In this document: positions 24,473 through 32,978 of the stretch, in pieces
Position numbering within the stretch: position 1 is the stretch's first letter
Layout of the letters: every line of letters starts with the position of its first letter
NCBI GenBank assembly: GCA_017414505.1
Contig: JAFQLQ010000022.1
Coordinates: 62,001-126,000 of the forward strand
DNA length: 64,000 nucleotides
Source: Clostridia bacterium
GTDB lineage: Bacteria; Bacillota; Clostridia; UMGS1840; HGM11507
Direction: 5' to 3'
Translations under genes and position numbers: made by a program
The notes under the pieces: model-generated
The model's database searches: none
Seen by the model: only the letters and a program-made list of their open reading frames with translations
What the model was told of the DNA's origin: nothing

Positions 24473-25267
24473 ATGAAGGCGGAATTCGGCTTTAAAAGAG
24501 AACAAAATAACACTCTTTTTTATAAAGAATACCAGAATGATAAAGGCATTTTTCATTTTCATTCTCAGATAGAATTATACTTTGTTGACAGCGGAGAAAT
24601 GGAAATTTGTGTTAACGGTTACAAACGTGTTGTAAAAAAAGGTGAAATGTCGGTTTCTTTTAGCTATGACGCACATTCCTATAAAACTCCGAAAGCATCA
24701 AAATCAAGTGTGCTTATTATTCCCACCTATCTTTGTGAGAAGCTTGTTAATAAAATAAAAGGAAAACGAAGCACAAGTCCTTTTATAACAGATAAGGATG
24801 CAGTAAAAAAAATAAAAAGCTGTATATCAGAAATGAGAGAAAATATAGACAACGAAATTTTAAGATTGGGCTATATTTACGTTATTTTAGGCACAGTTAT
24901 CGGCAATATCAGCTTTAAAGACAGGGAAAAGCAAACAGATAAGGAATTATCCTCGAAAATATTATTTTATATTAATGAAAATTTCAGAAAAAACATAACG
25001 GTAGCTACTATTTCCAAGGATTTGGGATATAATCCCAGCTACATATCCAGATATTTTAAAGCCTGCTTTAATATAGGGATAAATCAGTACCTTTGTATTA
25101 TCCGCCTGAAAAATGCACTTATGCTTATGCATGAGCACAGCCATAATATAGCTTATTGTGCCTTTGAAAGCGGATTTAATTCCATGAGAACTTTTTATCG
25201 TGCTTTTAACAATGAATTTGGTTGTTCTCCTAAGGAATATTCAGAAGAAATTTATAGCCGGATATAA
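24473..25267 (+). CDS. AraC-family regulator with cupin domain
   Basis: A 264-residue cytoplasmic regulator. The N-terminal cupin (~15-100) has 'FHFHSQIELYFVDSGEMEICVNG' spacing, typical of sugar-binding AraC arms. The C-terminal ~100 residues carry two helix-turn-helix units ('ITVATISKDLGYNPSYISRYFK', 'IAYCAFESGFNSMRTFYRAFN') and end 'GCSPKEYSEEIY'. The ATG at 24473 follows GAGGT; a TTG 45 bases earlier lacks a site. First gene of a four-gene regulatory operon. Its targets are probably the adjacent glycosidase genes; that is inference. Confidence 0.9.
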   Translation: MKAEFGFKREQNNTLFYKEYQNDKGIFHFHSQIELYFVDSGEMEICVNGYKRVVKKGEMSVSFSYDAHSYKTPKASKSSVLIIPTYLCEKLVNKIKGKRSTSPFITDKDAVKKIKSCISEMRENIDNEILRLGYIYVILGTVIGNISFKDREKQTDKELSSKILFYINENFRKNITVATISKDLGYNPSYISRYFKACFNIGINQYLCIIRLKNALMLMHEHSHNIAYCAFESGFNSMRTFYRAFNNEFGCSPKEYSEEIYSRI

Positions 25268-25297
25268 TCGTTTGATGCTGAAAAAGGGAGGATATGT

Positions 25298-26512
25298 ATG
25301 TATAAAATGATAATTGTTGATGACGAATCAACAGCTCTTGAGCAGTTGGTATCCGTTGTAGACTGGGAGCTTTCCGGTTTTGAGATATCGGGTGTTTTTG
25401 AAGATGGAGAATCTGCTCTTGAATATTTAAAAAAAGAATATGTCGATCTGGTTGTTACCGATATCCGTATGCCCGGTGTTGACGGAATTGCTCTTGCAAA
25501 ATACTGTTACGAAAACAAGCCGGATACTCTTGTTGCACTTATAAGCAGTTACGATAATTTTGAATATGCACGTCAGGTTGTAAGATATAATATTGTAGAT
25601 TATATTTTAAAGCCGTTTTCTTATGTGCAGATTACCGAGCTTCTTGAACACGCACATATAATGCTGGATAACAAGCACTCGGATTCTTCCATAATTGATG
25701 AAGAACAGCTTCAGAGAGAGAAATTTTTCTCTGATTTGTTTTTTGGAAATATAAAAAGCGATGTCACTCTTGCCGAAAGACTTGAACTTATCAATCTTCC
25801 CGAAGAAACTGCAGAAATGTCTGCTGTGCTTATTACATTAACTGTGGAAAATTTTGACGGTTATCTGAAAAATATATGGAAATACGGAAAGGACAGATTT
25901 TACTGTGCAATATCCAATATATCCTTTGAAAACAATACTGACCGTATGTTCTGCACTATAATGTATTCTCACAACAATATTCGTATTATAGGAATAAATA
26001 AAAATAAAAGCGAAAATCTTCATACGGTTGCTGAAAATTACTGCAAAAGAATTATTACTGACCTTGAAGAAATACTTAATCTTGAATGCAAAATTAAAAT
26101 TTCAAATGAATTTGATTCATTAATTAAGATTATAGAAGAGGATTCCGTTAGTGAGATTACTGAGCCTAATAAAGGTGAAAACATTAAAGATAAAATAATG
26201 GAATATATGAAAAATAACTTTCTTAAAGACATCACTCTTGCGGATTTAGCAGAGCATATGCGTTACAACAAGGTTTACTTCTGTTCGTTTTACAAAAAGC
26301 ATATGAACGAAAATTTCACAACTACTTTAAACCGTATGCGGGTGGAGGAGGCTAAGGAACTTCTGAAAAAACCGGGAATTAAGCCTTCATCCATTTATGT
26401 AAGCATAGGGTATAAAAGTGCTCCGTATTTTTATAAAATTTTTAAATCTTTTACGGGCAAAACGCCTGCGGATTATAAAAGTGAGTTGAATAAGGAAAAT
26501 GGCAACATTTAA
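25298..26512 (+). CDS. YesN-like response regulator (receiver + AraC HTH)
   Basis: A 404-residue cytoplasmic response regulator. Receiver domain 1-120 has the acidic pocket 'IIVDDES' (Asp8/Asp9), phospho-acceptor Asp55 in 'VVTDIRMPG' and the conserved Lys in 'ILKPFSY'. A linker region (~130-300) is followed by an AraC-type HTH (~305-400: 'ITLADLAEHMRYNKVYFCSFYK', 'SIYVSIGYKSAPYFYKIFK'). It overlaps the kinase gene downstream by 14 bp, marking the two as a cognate pair. Such pairs in Firmicutes sense extracellular oligosaccharides and activate glycan importer and hydrolase genes. Confidence 0.95.
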   Translation: MYKMIIVDDESTALEQLVSVVDWELSGFEISGVFEDGESALEYLKKEYVDLVVTDIRMPGVDGIALAKYCYENKPDTLVALISSYDNFEYARQVVRYNIVDYILKPFSYVQITELLEHAHIMLDNKHSDSSIIDEEQLQREKFFSDLFFGNIKSDVTLAERLELINLPEETAEMSAVLITLTVENFDGYLKNIWKYGKDRFYCAISNISFENNTDRMFCTIMYSHNNIRIIGINKNKSENLHTVAENYCKRIITDLEEILNLECKIKISNEFDSLIKIIEEDSVSEITEPNKGENIKDKIMEYMKNNFLKDITLADLAEHMRYNKVYFCSFYKKHMNENFTTTLNRMRVEEAKELLKKPGIKPSSIYVSIGYKSAPYFYKIFKSFTGKTPADYKSELNKENGNI

Positions 26513-28241
26513 TAAATTAAAAGATTTGTGGATATGGCAATGCTTTGTATCATACTGGAAAAGACTGTTCTGCCTGTTTGCCGTTCCGCTTATGATAATA
26601 ACTGTTGTTACCACGGTTTACAACGTATCCAAAAAGGATATGGAACAGAAAAACAATGTTAAGCAACAGTTTTATTCCTGCTATTATAAATACAGTGATA
26701 TCATAGAAAAAATAAATAAAAGCTACAGCAATATTGTAATGCAAAGCGAAGCGGAAAGCTATGTTGCAAACATAGGCAAACACAGTAATGTTGAGCTTAA
26801 TAACGATGTAAACACGCTTATAAGGCTGTTTAATACATCTATTATTTCCATGCAGTATGTGGATTCCATACATTTTTACTGTTTTGAAAATGACTATGTT
26901 GTTTCAACAAAAAACGGTAATACTCTCGATAAATTTTATAACCGTGCTTTTTATGATGAATATATGAAAACGGGAAGTCCCAACAACATAACCTACTGTA
27001 AAAGCGACAGTCTGCTTAAAATTCCCGAAACTATGAATATATGTTACGGATATTATCTCAGAGACCATTTAAAAGGGATGATTGTTTTCAGCATAAATCT
27101 TTCGGAATTAAGCCGGGAACTTTCGGGAAACGGTGTAAATAATCATGAAAGTGTTATTATAACAGATTATGAAAGCTTTTTCTTCAGTAATACCTCAATG
27201 TGCAAATCAATTGAAGAATGCAAAATACTGGCAGACAAGCTTCCTGTAAGCGATGAACAAAACGCTGAATTTAAAATATACAACGGAAGCTATGTTTTCA
27301 AACTGAAAAACAATTCAGAATTTCCCGATACCTTTTTTGCAGGCAAAATAAAGAAGAATATAACACACGGAATGCTTTGGTTTATTATTTTTATGCTTGT
27401 TATAATAAATATAATAGTGGTTGTTGCATCACTTATGCTTACATATTATATGCGCAGACAGATAATAGGGGTAATTTCCGAATTTGTTGAGCAGTTTTCT
27501 CTGGACGAAAATGCAGATTTTACCGAAATAAGCAGAAATATTTTTGATAATATGAAAAGGGGAGAACAGCTTGAGCTTGCTTTTCCCAAGCAGCTTATTA
27601 ATCTTCGTAAAACTCAGCTTTATGCATTACAGGTGCAGTTGTCGCCTCATTTTCTTTATAATACGCTTAACAGTATTAATCTTATGATAATGAATCTTAC
27701 AAAAAGTGATAATACAATCAGCAAGCTTATAATGCTTTTATCAGAATTGCTGTATGATGTTCTTGATACAAAGAAATATGTAGTTCCGCTTAAAAAGGAA
27801 ATTGTATATTCTAAAAAATTTATTGAAATAGAAAACATCAAAAGAAAAAATTCTGTTTCAGTAAGCTGGCAGGTGGACAATGAGCTTCTTGAATTTGGTG
27901 TTATAAAATTTATTTTGCAGCCTGTTTTGGAAAATGTTTTTCAGCATGCTTTCCGCACAGGTCAGGAGGAAAAAAGTATAAATATTGATATTGAAAAGTG
28001 CGAAAGAGGTTTTGTGATTTCGGTTAAAGATAACGGTTGCGGAATTGAAGCAAAACGTCTTGAAGAAATAAATTCGGCTCTCGGAAACGAAGCGTTTCAG
28101 GGCAGACATATCGGACTTCTTAATGTTAATAAACGAATACAGATGCTGTACGGCAATGACTACGGTGTACACGTTCTTTCAAAAGCGGGAGAGGGCACAG
28201 AGGTGAAAATTTATCTTCCCTGCACAAAAAAATCAGGATGA
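26499..28241 (+). CDS. YesM-like sensor histidine kinase
   Basis: A 580-residue membrane kinase. TM1 lies at ~22-45, an extracellular sensor domain at ~46-285, TM2 at ~290-315 ('MLWFIIFMLVIINIIVVVAS' region), and a His-kinase domain with 'QLSPHFLYNTLNSI' places phospho-His384. The ATPase has the N box 'LQPVLENVFQHAF' and G box 'VKDNGCGI'. This is the LytS/YesM class, partner of the response regulator with which it overlaps by 14 bp. The extracellular ligand is probably a carbohydrate or a binding-protein complex. Confidence 0.94.
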   Translation: MATFNKLKDLWIWQCFVSYWKRLFCLFAVPLMIITVVTTVYNVSKKDMEQKNNVKQQFYSCYYKYSDIIEKINKSYSNIVMQSEAESYVANIGKHSNVELNNDVNTLIRLFNTSIISMQYVDSIHFYCFENDYVVSTKNGNTLDKFYNRAFYDEYMKTGSPNNITYCKSDSLLKIPETMNICYGYYLRDHLKGMIVFSINLSELSRELSGNGVNNHESVIITDYESFFFSNTSMCKSIEECKILADKLPVSDEQNAEFKIYNGSYVFKLKNNSEFPDTFFAGKIKKNITHGMLWFIIFMLVIINIIVVVASLMLTYYMRRQIIGVISEFVEQFSLDENADFTEISRNIFDNMKRGEQLELAFPKQLINLRKTQLYALQVQLSPHFLYNTLNSINLMIMNLTKSDNTISKLIMLLSELLYDVLDTKKYVVPLKKEIVYSKKFIEIENIKRKNSVSVSWQVDNELLEFGVIKFILQPVLENVFQHAFRTGQEEKSINIDIEKCERGFVISVKDNGCGIEAKRLEEINSALGNEAFQGRHIGLLNVNKRIQMLYGNDYGVHVLSKAGEGTEVKIYLPCTKKSG

Positions 28242-28248
28242 AAAATTA

Positions 28249-28932
28249 ATGTCTGCAGAAAGAGTGAAAAATATGAAAGAATTCGTTTGCTTGCTTAAAA
28301 ATACTCAGTTGTTTTCAGGTGTGGCAGAGGAGGAGATTGAATCTATGCTTTCCTGCCTGGGAGCAAGGGTAAAAAGCTTTTGCAAAGGAGAATATGTTTT
28401 AAGGCAGGGCGAGTATCTTGGCGATATTATTGTGCTTGTGGAAGGTAAGGCTCATATCCAGAAGGACGACTACTGGGGAAACCGAAGCATTTTAGGGCAG
28501 ATTACAGTGGGCGAAATGTTCGGAGAGGCGTATGTAGCGCCGGAAAGCGGTGCAGTTCTCAATGATGTTGTTGCTATTGAAAACAGTACATTTATGTTTT
28601 TTGATGTAAAAAGGATTATAACAACCTGTTCTTCTGCCTGTCGTTTCCATTCTATGGTTGTTCAGAATATGTTTTTTGCCATTTCCGAGAAAAACAGAAA
28701 GCTTGTGCAGAAGCTTGGTCATATGTCGAAGCGTTCTACAAGGGAAAAGCTGATATCCTATTTATCCGAAGAAGCAAAAAAGCAGAACAGTTCAAGTTTT
28801 ACCATACCTTTTAACCGTCAGCAGCTTGCAGATTTTTTATCGGTTGACCGTAGCGCTATGTCAAATGAGCTTTCTAAAATGCGTGACGAAGGGCTTCTTG
28901 AATTTAATAAAAATAAGTTTAAGCTGATTTAA
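28249..28932 (+). CDS. Crp/Fnr-family transcriptional regulator
   Basis: A 227-residue regulator with a cyclic-nucleotide-binding-type beta-roll (~15-130: 'YVLRQGEYLGDIIVLVEGKAHI' region, 'ILGQITVGEMFGEAYV') and a C-terminal winged helix (~155-227) with 'FNRQQLADFLSVDRSAMSNELSKMRDEG'. No cysteine cluster for an Fnr iron-sulphur centre is visible at the N-terminus, and I do not see a clear cAMP-binding signature; the effector is unknown. It starts 7 bp after the kinase stop, so it is likely the last gene of the regulator operon. A second ATG at 28273 would also fit the family start ('MKEFVCLLKNTQLFSG'). Confidence 0.88.
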   Translation: MSAERVKNMKEFVCLLKNTQLFSGVAEEEIESMLSCLGARVKSFCKGEYVLRQGEYLGDIIVLVEGKAHIQKDDYWGNRSILGQITVGEMFGEAYVAPESGAVLNDVVAIENSTFMFFDVKRIITTCSSACRFHSMVVQNMFFAISEKNRKLVQKLGHMSKRSTREKLISYLSEEAKKQNSSSFTIPFNRQQLADFLSVDRSAMSNELSKMRDEGLLEFNKNKFKLI

Positions 28933-28939
28933 AAACAGT

Positions 28940-28979
28940 AAAAATATCCATCCGTTTGATTTTACGGATGGATATTTTT
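28940..28979. terminator. Terminator of regulator operon
   Basis: A near-perfect long stem (AAAAATATCCATCCGT and its complement) with an 8-base loop and a T run, just after the Crp/Fnr stop. Confidence 0.88.
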
Positions 28980-29022
28980 ACGCCATTTTTCAAAAAATAA
29001 ACTGTCAGTATTTGTAAAATTA

Positions 29023-29052
29023 TTGTAATGAGGCTGTTAATTATGGTAGAAT
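29023..29052 (+). promoter_or_regulatory. Promoter for glycosidase pair
   Basis: TTGTAA (29023-29028), 18-base spacer, TAGAAT (29047-29052), 34 bases before the start at 29087. The weak boxes suggest dependence on an activator. Confidence 0.5.
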
Positions 29053-29086
29053 AAGCTATCTTATACTGTTTATGGAGGTACTTAGA

Positions 29087-30595
29087 ATGTTTCGGTTATT
29101 TTTACATAACGGCAATTTGTTTTACGCAGAAAATTCATATGTTGAGAAAAATACTTTTTTGAATCAGCCGGCTAATACCGAGCCGACTCCTGAATATAAC
29201 CAAAATAAGGATAAACTGCCCGAACCTGTGTGGGAGGGGCATAGCGATACGGTTGACTGCTATAACCACGTTGTTGAAACAGCGTTTAATAATTTTAAAA
29301 CACCAAACCCTGAATCGGGACTTATATCACCTTTTATAGATACCGCATTTAACGGGAATCTGTTTATGTGGGATTCCGCTTTTAATGTTATGTACGGTAA
29401 ATATTTTAAATCAGTTGCGGATTTTCAGGTTACGCTGGATAATTTCTACGCCCGTCAGCACGATGACGGCTTTATTTGCAGAGAACTGAGCGAAGAAGAG
29501 CCGGGTGACCGTTTTTCAAGAGACGATCCGGGTTCAACAGGGCCCAATATTATTCCGTGGGCGGAATGGGAATATTACTGTTCCACCAATAATAAAGAAC
29601 GTTTAAGCAAAGTTTTTGATCCTCTTTGTGGATATTACAAATGGCTTATGGATAACCGTGCGTGGCAGGATGGAAGCTACTGGAGCAGCGGTCTTGCTTG
29701 TGGTATGGATAATCAGCCCCGTCAGGCAGAGGGGTATGATCCTATGGTATCTCACGGGTATATGAGCTGGATTGATATGTGTGCACAACAGTATTTAAGC
29801 GCTCAGATTCTTATAAAAATGGCAAAAGAACTGGACAGAGAAAGCGAAGTTTCGTGGCTTAAGGAAGAGGCCGAGCTTCTTTATAATATAGTAAATAAAA
29901 AAATGTGGTCGGAAAAAGACGGATTTTATTACGATACGAGACGTGACGGCTCACACAGTGGAGTTAAAACAATCGGAGCTTACTGGACATTACTTGCAGG
30001 ACTTGTTCCCGAGGAAAGAAAAGAACGTTTTGTTGCACATCTTAACAACGAAAAAGAATTCAAACGTGCTCACCGTATTCCTGCTCTTTCCTTTGACCAC
30101 CCGGAGTATAAAGCTGATGGCGGATATTTCTGCGGAGGAGTGTGGCCTCAGACCAATTATATGGTTTTATCGGGACTTCGCAAATGCGGATACGAGGAGC
30201 TTGCATACGAAATTGCCTGCAATCACGTTCATAATGTAACAGAAGTATTCAGCAATACCGGTGCAGTTTATGAAAATTATGCACCCGAAAAAGCAGAACC
30301 CGGAAACCCCGCAAAGGCAGGCTATGTAGGATGGGCAGGTTTGGGCCCGGTTTCGGTGCTGTTTGAATATGTGTTTGGAATTATTCCCGATGCGGTTAAC
30401 CGTAAAATAACCTGGAGAATAAACAGACTTGAAAAACATGGTGTCCTTAAATATCCTCTTGGAAATACAACGGTTGATTTAATTTGCAACGGCAGAAAAT
30501 CGCAGGATGAAGAGCCTGAAATTCAGATTAAAAGTGAAATTCCGTTAACCGTTGAAATTATATGGAACGGAAAAAGGAGAATTATAAATGGATAA
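29087..30595 (+). CDS. MGH1-like (GH63/GH37-type) glycoside hydrolase
   Basis: A 502-residue cytoplasmic inverting glycosidase with an (alpha/alpha)6 barrel. Motifs are 'GNLFMWDSAF', 'GDRFSRDDPGSTGP', 'ACGMDNQPR' (probable catalytic acid Asp208), 'GAYWTLLAGL', 'GGVWPQTNYMVL' and 'GAVYENYAPE' (probable base Glu396), matching the MGH1-like domain. Family members act on varied alpha-linked sugars, so the substrate is open. The ATG at 29087 is seven bases after GGAGGT; the ATG at 29072 overlaps that site and is rejected. It overlaps the GH3 gene by 8 bp, so the two enzymes are translationally coupled and probably act in sequence on the same oligosaccharide. Confidence 0.9.
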   Translation: MFRLFLHNGNLFYAENSYVEKNTFLNQPANTEPTPEYNQNKDKLPEPVWEGHSDTVDCYNHVVETAFNNFKTPNPESGLISPFIDTAFNGNLFMWDSAFNVMYGKYFKSVADFQVTLDNFYARQHDDGFICRELSEEEPGDRFSRDDPGSTGPNIIPWAEWEYYCSTNNKERLSKVFDPLCGYYKWLMDNRAWQDGSYWSSGLACGMDNQPRQAEGYDPMVSHGYMSWIDMCAQQYLSAQILIKMAKELDRESEVSWLKEEAELLYNIVNKKMWSEKDGFYYDTRRDGSHSGVKTIGAYWTLLAGLVPEERKERFVAHLNNEKEFKRAHRIPALSFDHPEYKADGGYFCGGVWPQTNYMVLSGLRKCGYEELAYEIACNHVHNVTEVFSNTGAVYENYAPEKAEPGNPAKAGYVGWAGLGPVSVLFEYVFGIIPDAVNRKITWRINRLEKHGVLKYPLGNTTVDLICNGRKSQDEEPEIQIKSEIPLTVEIIWNGKRRIING

Positions 30596-32807
30596 TAAAA
30601 AAAGAGCTAAAGAATTATGTGCAAAAATGACATTGAACGAAAAAATTGGTCAGCTTGCTCAGAATTTTTACGGGTTCAATGCCTATGAAAGAGACGAAAA
30701 TGGCGAAATAGTTCTTACAAAGGAGTTTAAGGATTATGTTCTTAAATTTGGCGGTATAGGTATGCTTTACGGTTATTTCCGTTCAGATCCGTGGAGTAAA
30801 AAATCCTACGAAAACGGCGGTATAACCCTAGAAGAACGTGAAAAAGCATATAATCTTATGCAGAAATTTATTCTGGAAAATACAAGACTTAAAATACCTG
30901 TTCTTCACGAGGATGAAGCTCCGCACGGAAGACAGGTGCTTGACAGTATTATTTATCCCGTAAGTTTCAATGCAGGATGCTCTTTTAATCCTGAGCTTTA
31001 CAGAAAACAAGCTGAGATGATTGGAAAAGAAGCGCGTCTTGGGGGAATTGATGTTATTTATCTTTCTGTTTTGGATATAGTGACCGATCCAAGATGGGGA
31101 AGATGCGAGGAATCCTTCGGTGAGGATCCTTTTCTTGCTTCAAAATTTGCGGCAGAAGCGGTTAAAGGTGTGCATGACGGTGACTGTATGCTTTGCTGTA
31201 AGCATTATGCGGCGCAAGGTGCAATGATTGGCGGTCATAACAGTTCCCCTGTAAACATCGGAGAGAGAGAATTAAGAGAAATTCACCTTCCTGCGGCAGA
31301 AGCGGCTGTTAACGAAAACTGTGATTTTATGATGATTACATATAATGAAATTGACGGAATTCCCTGCAACGCAAATGCTTATCTTAATAAAACTGTTCTT
31401 CGTGATGAACTGGGTTTTGACGGAGTAACTCGCTCGGATGGTTGTGCGGTTGATTTTATGGCTGCACATTATCGTGACGACAAGGTGAAAGCAGGAGCTG
31501 TGGCAGTTAATGCAGGCGTTGATTGCGGTTTCTGGGACGAAGCTTACACCCTGCTTGACAAAGCTGTTGAAAAAGGCTATATAACCGAAGAAACCATAGA
31601 TGAATCAGTATGCCATTTGCTGGAGAAAAAATTCCAAAGCGGAATTATGGATAACCCCTATCTTGAAGAAAACGGACAGTCAAAGAAATTTGTAGAATCG
31701 GGAGAAGGGCAGAAGATTGCATATGAAATGGCAACCGAAAGCCTGGTTCTTCTTAAAAATGATAATAAGCTTCTTCCTCTTTGTAAGGATAAAAAAATAC
31801 TTCTTGTGGGAGAAAATCTTAACAGTATATACTATATGCTTGGCGATTACACTCCCGAACAGAAAAATCCCACAACAATCAGAAAATTCTTTGAAGAAAA
31901 AGGTGCCGGCTATATAGAAGGATGGTCTTTTGAAAAAGGTATAACTGCAACGGATGCCGAGCTTCATAAAGCGGCAGAAGATGCCGATGTTATAATAATG
32001 GGCTTTGGCGGAAGCAGTGTAAGAGATTTTTCAAGTAAATATAACGGTGCAGGAACTCTGCAGGATTCATTTATATATATGGATTGCGGAGAGGGAAGAG
32101 ATTTAAGCAATCTTGAGCTTGTTCCCTGTCAGCTTGAAATGATAGAAAAGCTTAAGAAAACAGGCAAACCTGTAGTTGCGCTTGGTATTGGCGGAAGACC
32201 GTATCTTATGCAGAAAATGATTGAAAATTCTGATTCTGTTATGTGGTGCGGATATCCGGGGCAGGAGGGCGCAAAGGCAATTTACGATACATTATTCGGA
32301 GAAAAAAATAATTTCGGACGTCTTTCTGTTACCTTCCCGAAAAGTGTTGCTCAGATTCCTGCCGCATACAATCATAAATGGCACAGTGAGTATATGGATG
32401 CGGACAGTAATCCGCTTTTCCCGTTTGGTTACGGTCTTTCATATTCGGAATTTAAGTATTCCGGTCTTAAATTTCAGAATAAAACGGTTGAAGAAATTAA
32501 AAACGGCGAAAAAATAAGAATTTTTGCCGATGTTGAAAACACATCGGAAGTAACAGGAAAAGCAGTTCCTCAACTGTATATTAAACGTTCGGGCGGAACT
32601 GTTACACACCGGCTTAAAGAGCTTAAAGGCTTTGAAAAAATTTCTCTGAAACCGGGTGAGAAAAAACAGGTTGTATTTGAGCTGGGATTTAACGAACTTA
32701 AAGAATGGTCGGTATTTAATAAATATGAGCTTTACGAAATGGATATTGATATTATGCTTGGTGAATCAAGTGATAATATCATTCTTTCGGGCAGGTGTAG
32801 TATATAG
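30588..32807 (+). CDS. GH3 family beta-glycosidase
   Basis: A 739-residue cytoplasmic retaining beta-glycosidase (glucosidase/xylosidase type). The N-terminal barrel has 'VLHEDEAPHGRQ', 'DPRWGRCEESFGEDPFLAS' and 'CKHYAAQG', with the nucleophile Asp284 in 'GFDGVTRSDGCAV'. An alpha/beta sandwich domain (~385-560) supplies the acid/base. The C-terminal fibronectin-III-like domain (~640-735) has 'GKAVPQLYIKRSGG' and 'LKGFEKISLKPGE'. No signal peptide. The ATG lies within the end of the upstream glycosidase gene and has a GGAG site. Sugar specificity cannot be read from sequence alone. Confidence 0.95.
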   Translation: MDNKKRAKELCAKMTLNEKIGQLAQNFYGFNAYERDENGEIVLTKEFKDYVLKFGGIGMLYGYFRSDPWSKKSYENGGITLEEREKAYNLMQKFILENTRLKIPVLHEDEAPHGRQVLDSIIYPVSFNAGCSFNPELYRKQAEMIGKEARLGGIDVIYLSVLDIVTDPRWGRCEESFGEDPFLASKFAAEAVKGVHDGDCMLCCKHYAAQGAMIGGHNSSPVNIGERELREIHLPAAEAAVNENCDFMMITYNEIDGIPCNANAYLNKTVLRDELGFDGVTRSDGCAVDFMAAHYRDDKVKAGAVAVNAGVDCGFWDEAYTLLDKAVEKGYITEETIDESVCHLLEKKFQSGIMDNPYLEENGQSKKFVESGEGQKIAYEMATESLVLLKNDNKLLPLCKDKKILLVGENLNSIYYMLGDYTPEQKNPTTIRKFFEEKGAGYIEGWSFEKGITATDAELHKAAEDADVIIMGFGGSSVRDFSSKYNGAGTLQDSFIYMDCGEGRDLSNLELVPCQLEMIEKLKKTGKPVVALGIGGRPYLMQKMIENSDSVMWCGYPGQEGAKAIYDTLFGEKNNFGRLSVTFPKSVAQIPAAYNHKWHSEYMDADSNPLFPFGYGLSYSEFKYSGLKFQNKTVEEIKNGEKIRIFADVENTSEVTGKAVPQLYIKRSGGTVTHRLKELKGFEKISLKPGEKKQVVFELGFNELKEWSVFNKYELYEMDIDIMLGESSDNIILSGRCSI

Positions 32808-32810
32808 CAT

Positions 32811-32841
32811 AAAAAGAGAATGGGTGACACCATTCTTTTTT
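32811..32841. terminator. Terminator of glycosidase pair
   Basis: Stem AGAATGG/CCATTCT with an A tract before it and seven Ts after it, just past the GH3 stop. Confidence 0.8.
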
Positions 32842-32897
32842 TATGTCAAAATTAATAAAACTGGCGTAATTTAGGGCGTAATTGATAATGTTGTCAG

Positions 32898-32927
32898 TTG
32901 TGCAATGCATTAAAACAATGGTATAAT
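32898..32927 (+). promoter_or_regulatory. Probable promoter of the 24-kb surface/transport operon
   Basis: TTGTGC (32898-32903), 18-base spacer, consensus TATAAT (32922-32927), about 50 bases before the first gene. The poor -35 box beside a perfect -10 is typical of activator-dependent promoters, which would suit the AraC regulators nearby. Between 32842 and 32978 I see nothing else. Confidence 0.55.
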
Positions 32928-32978
32928 TATACTACAATCAACAGAATAAAGTATTACGGAAAGGAACAGTGAATTAAA

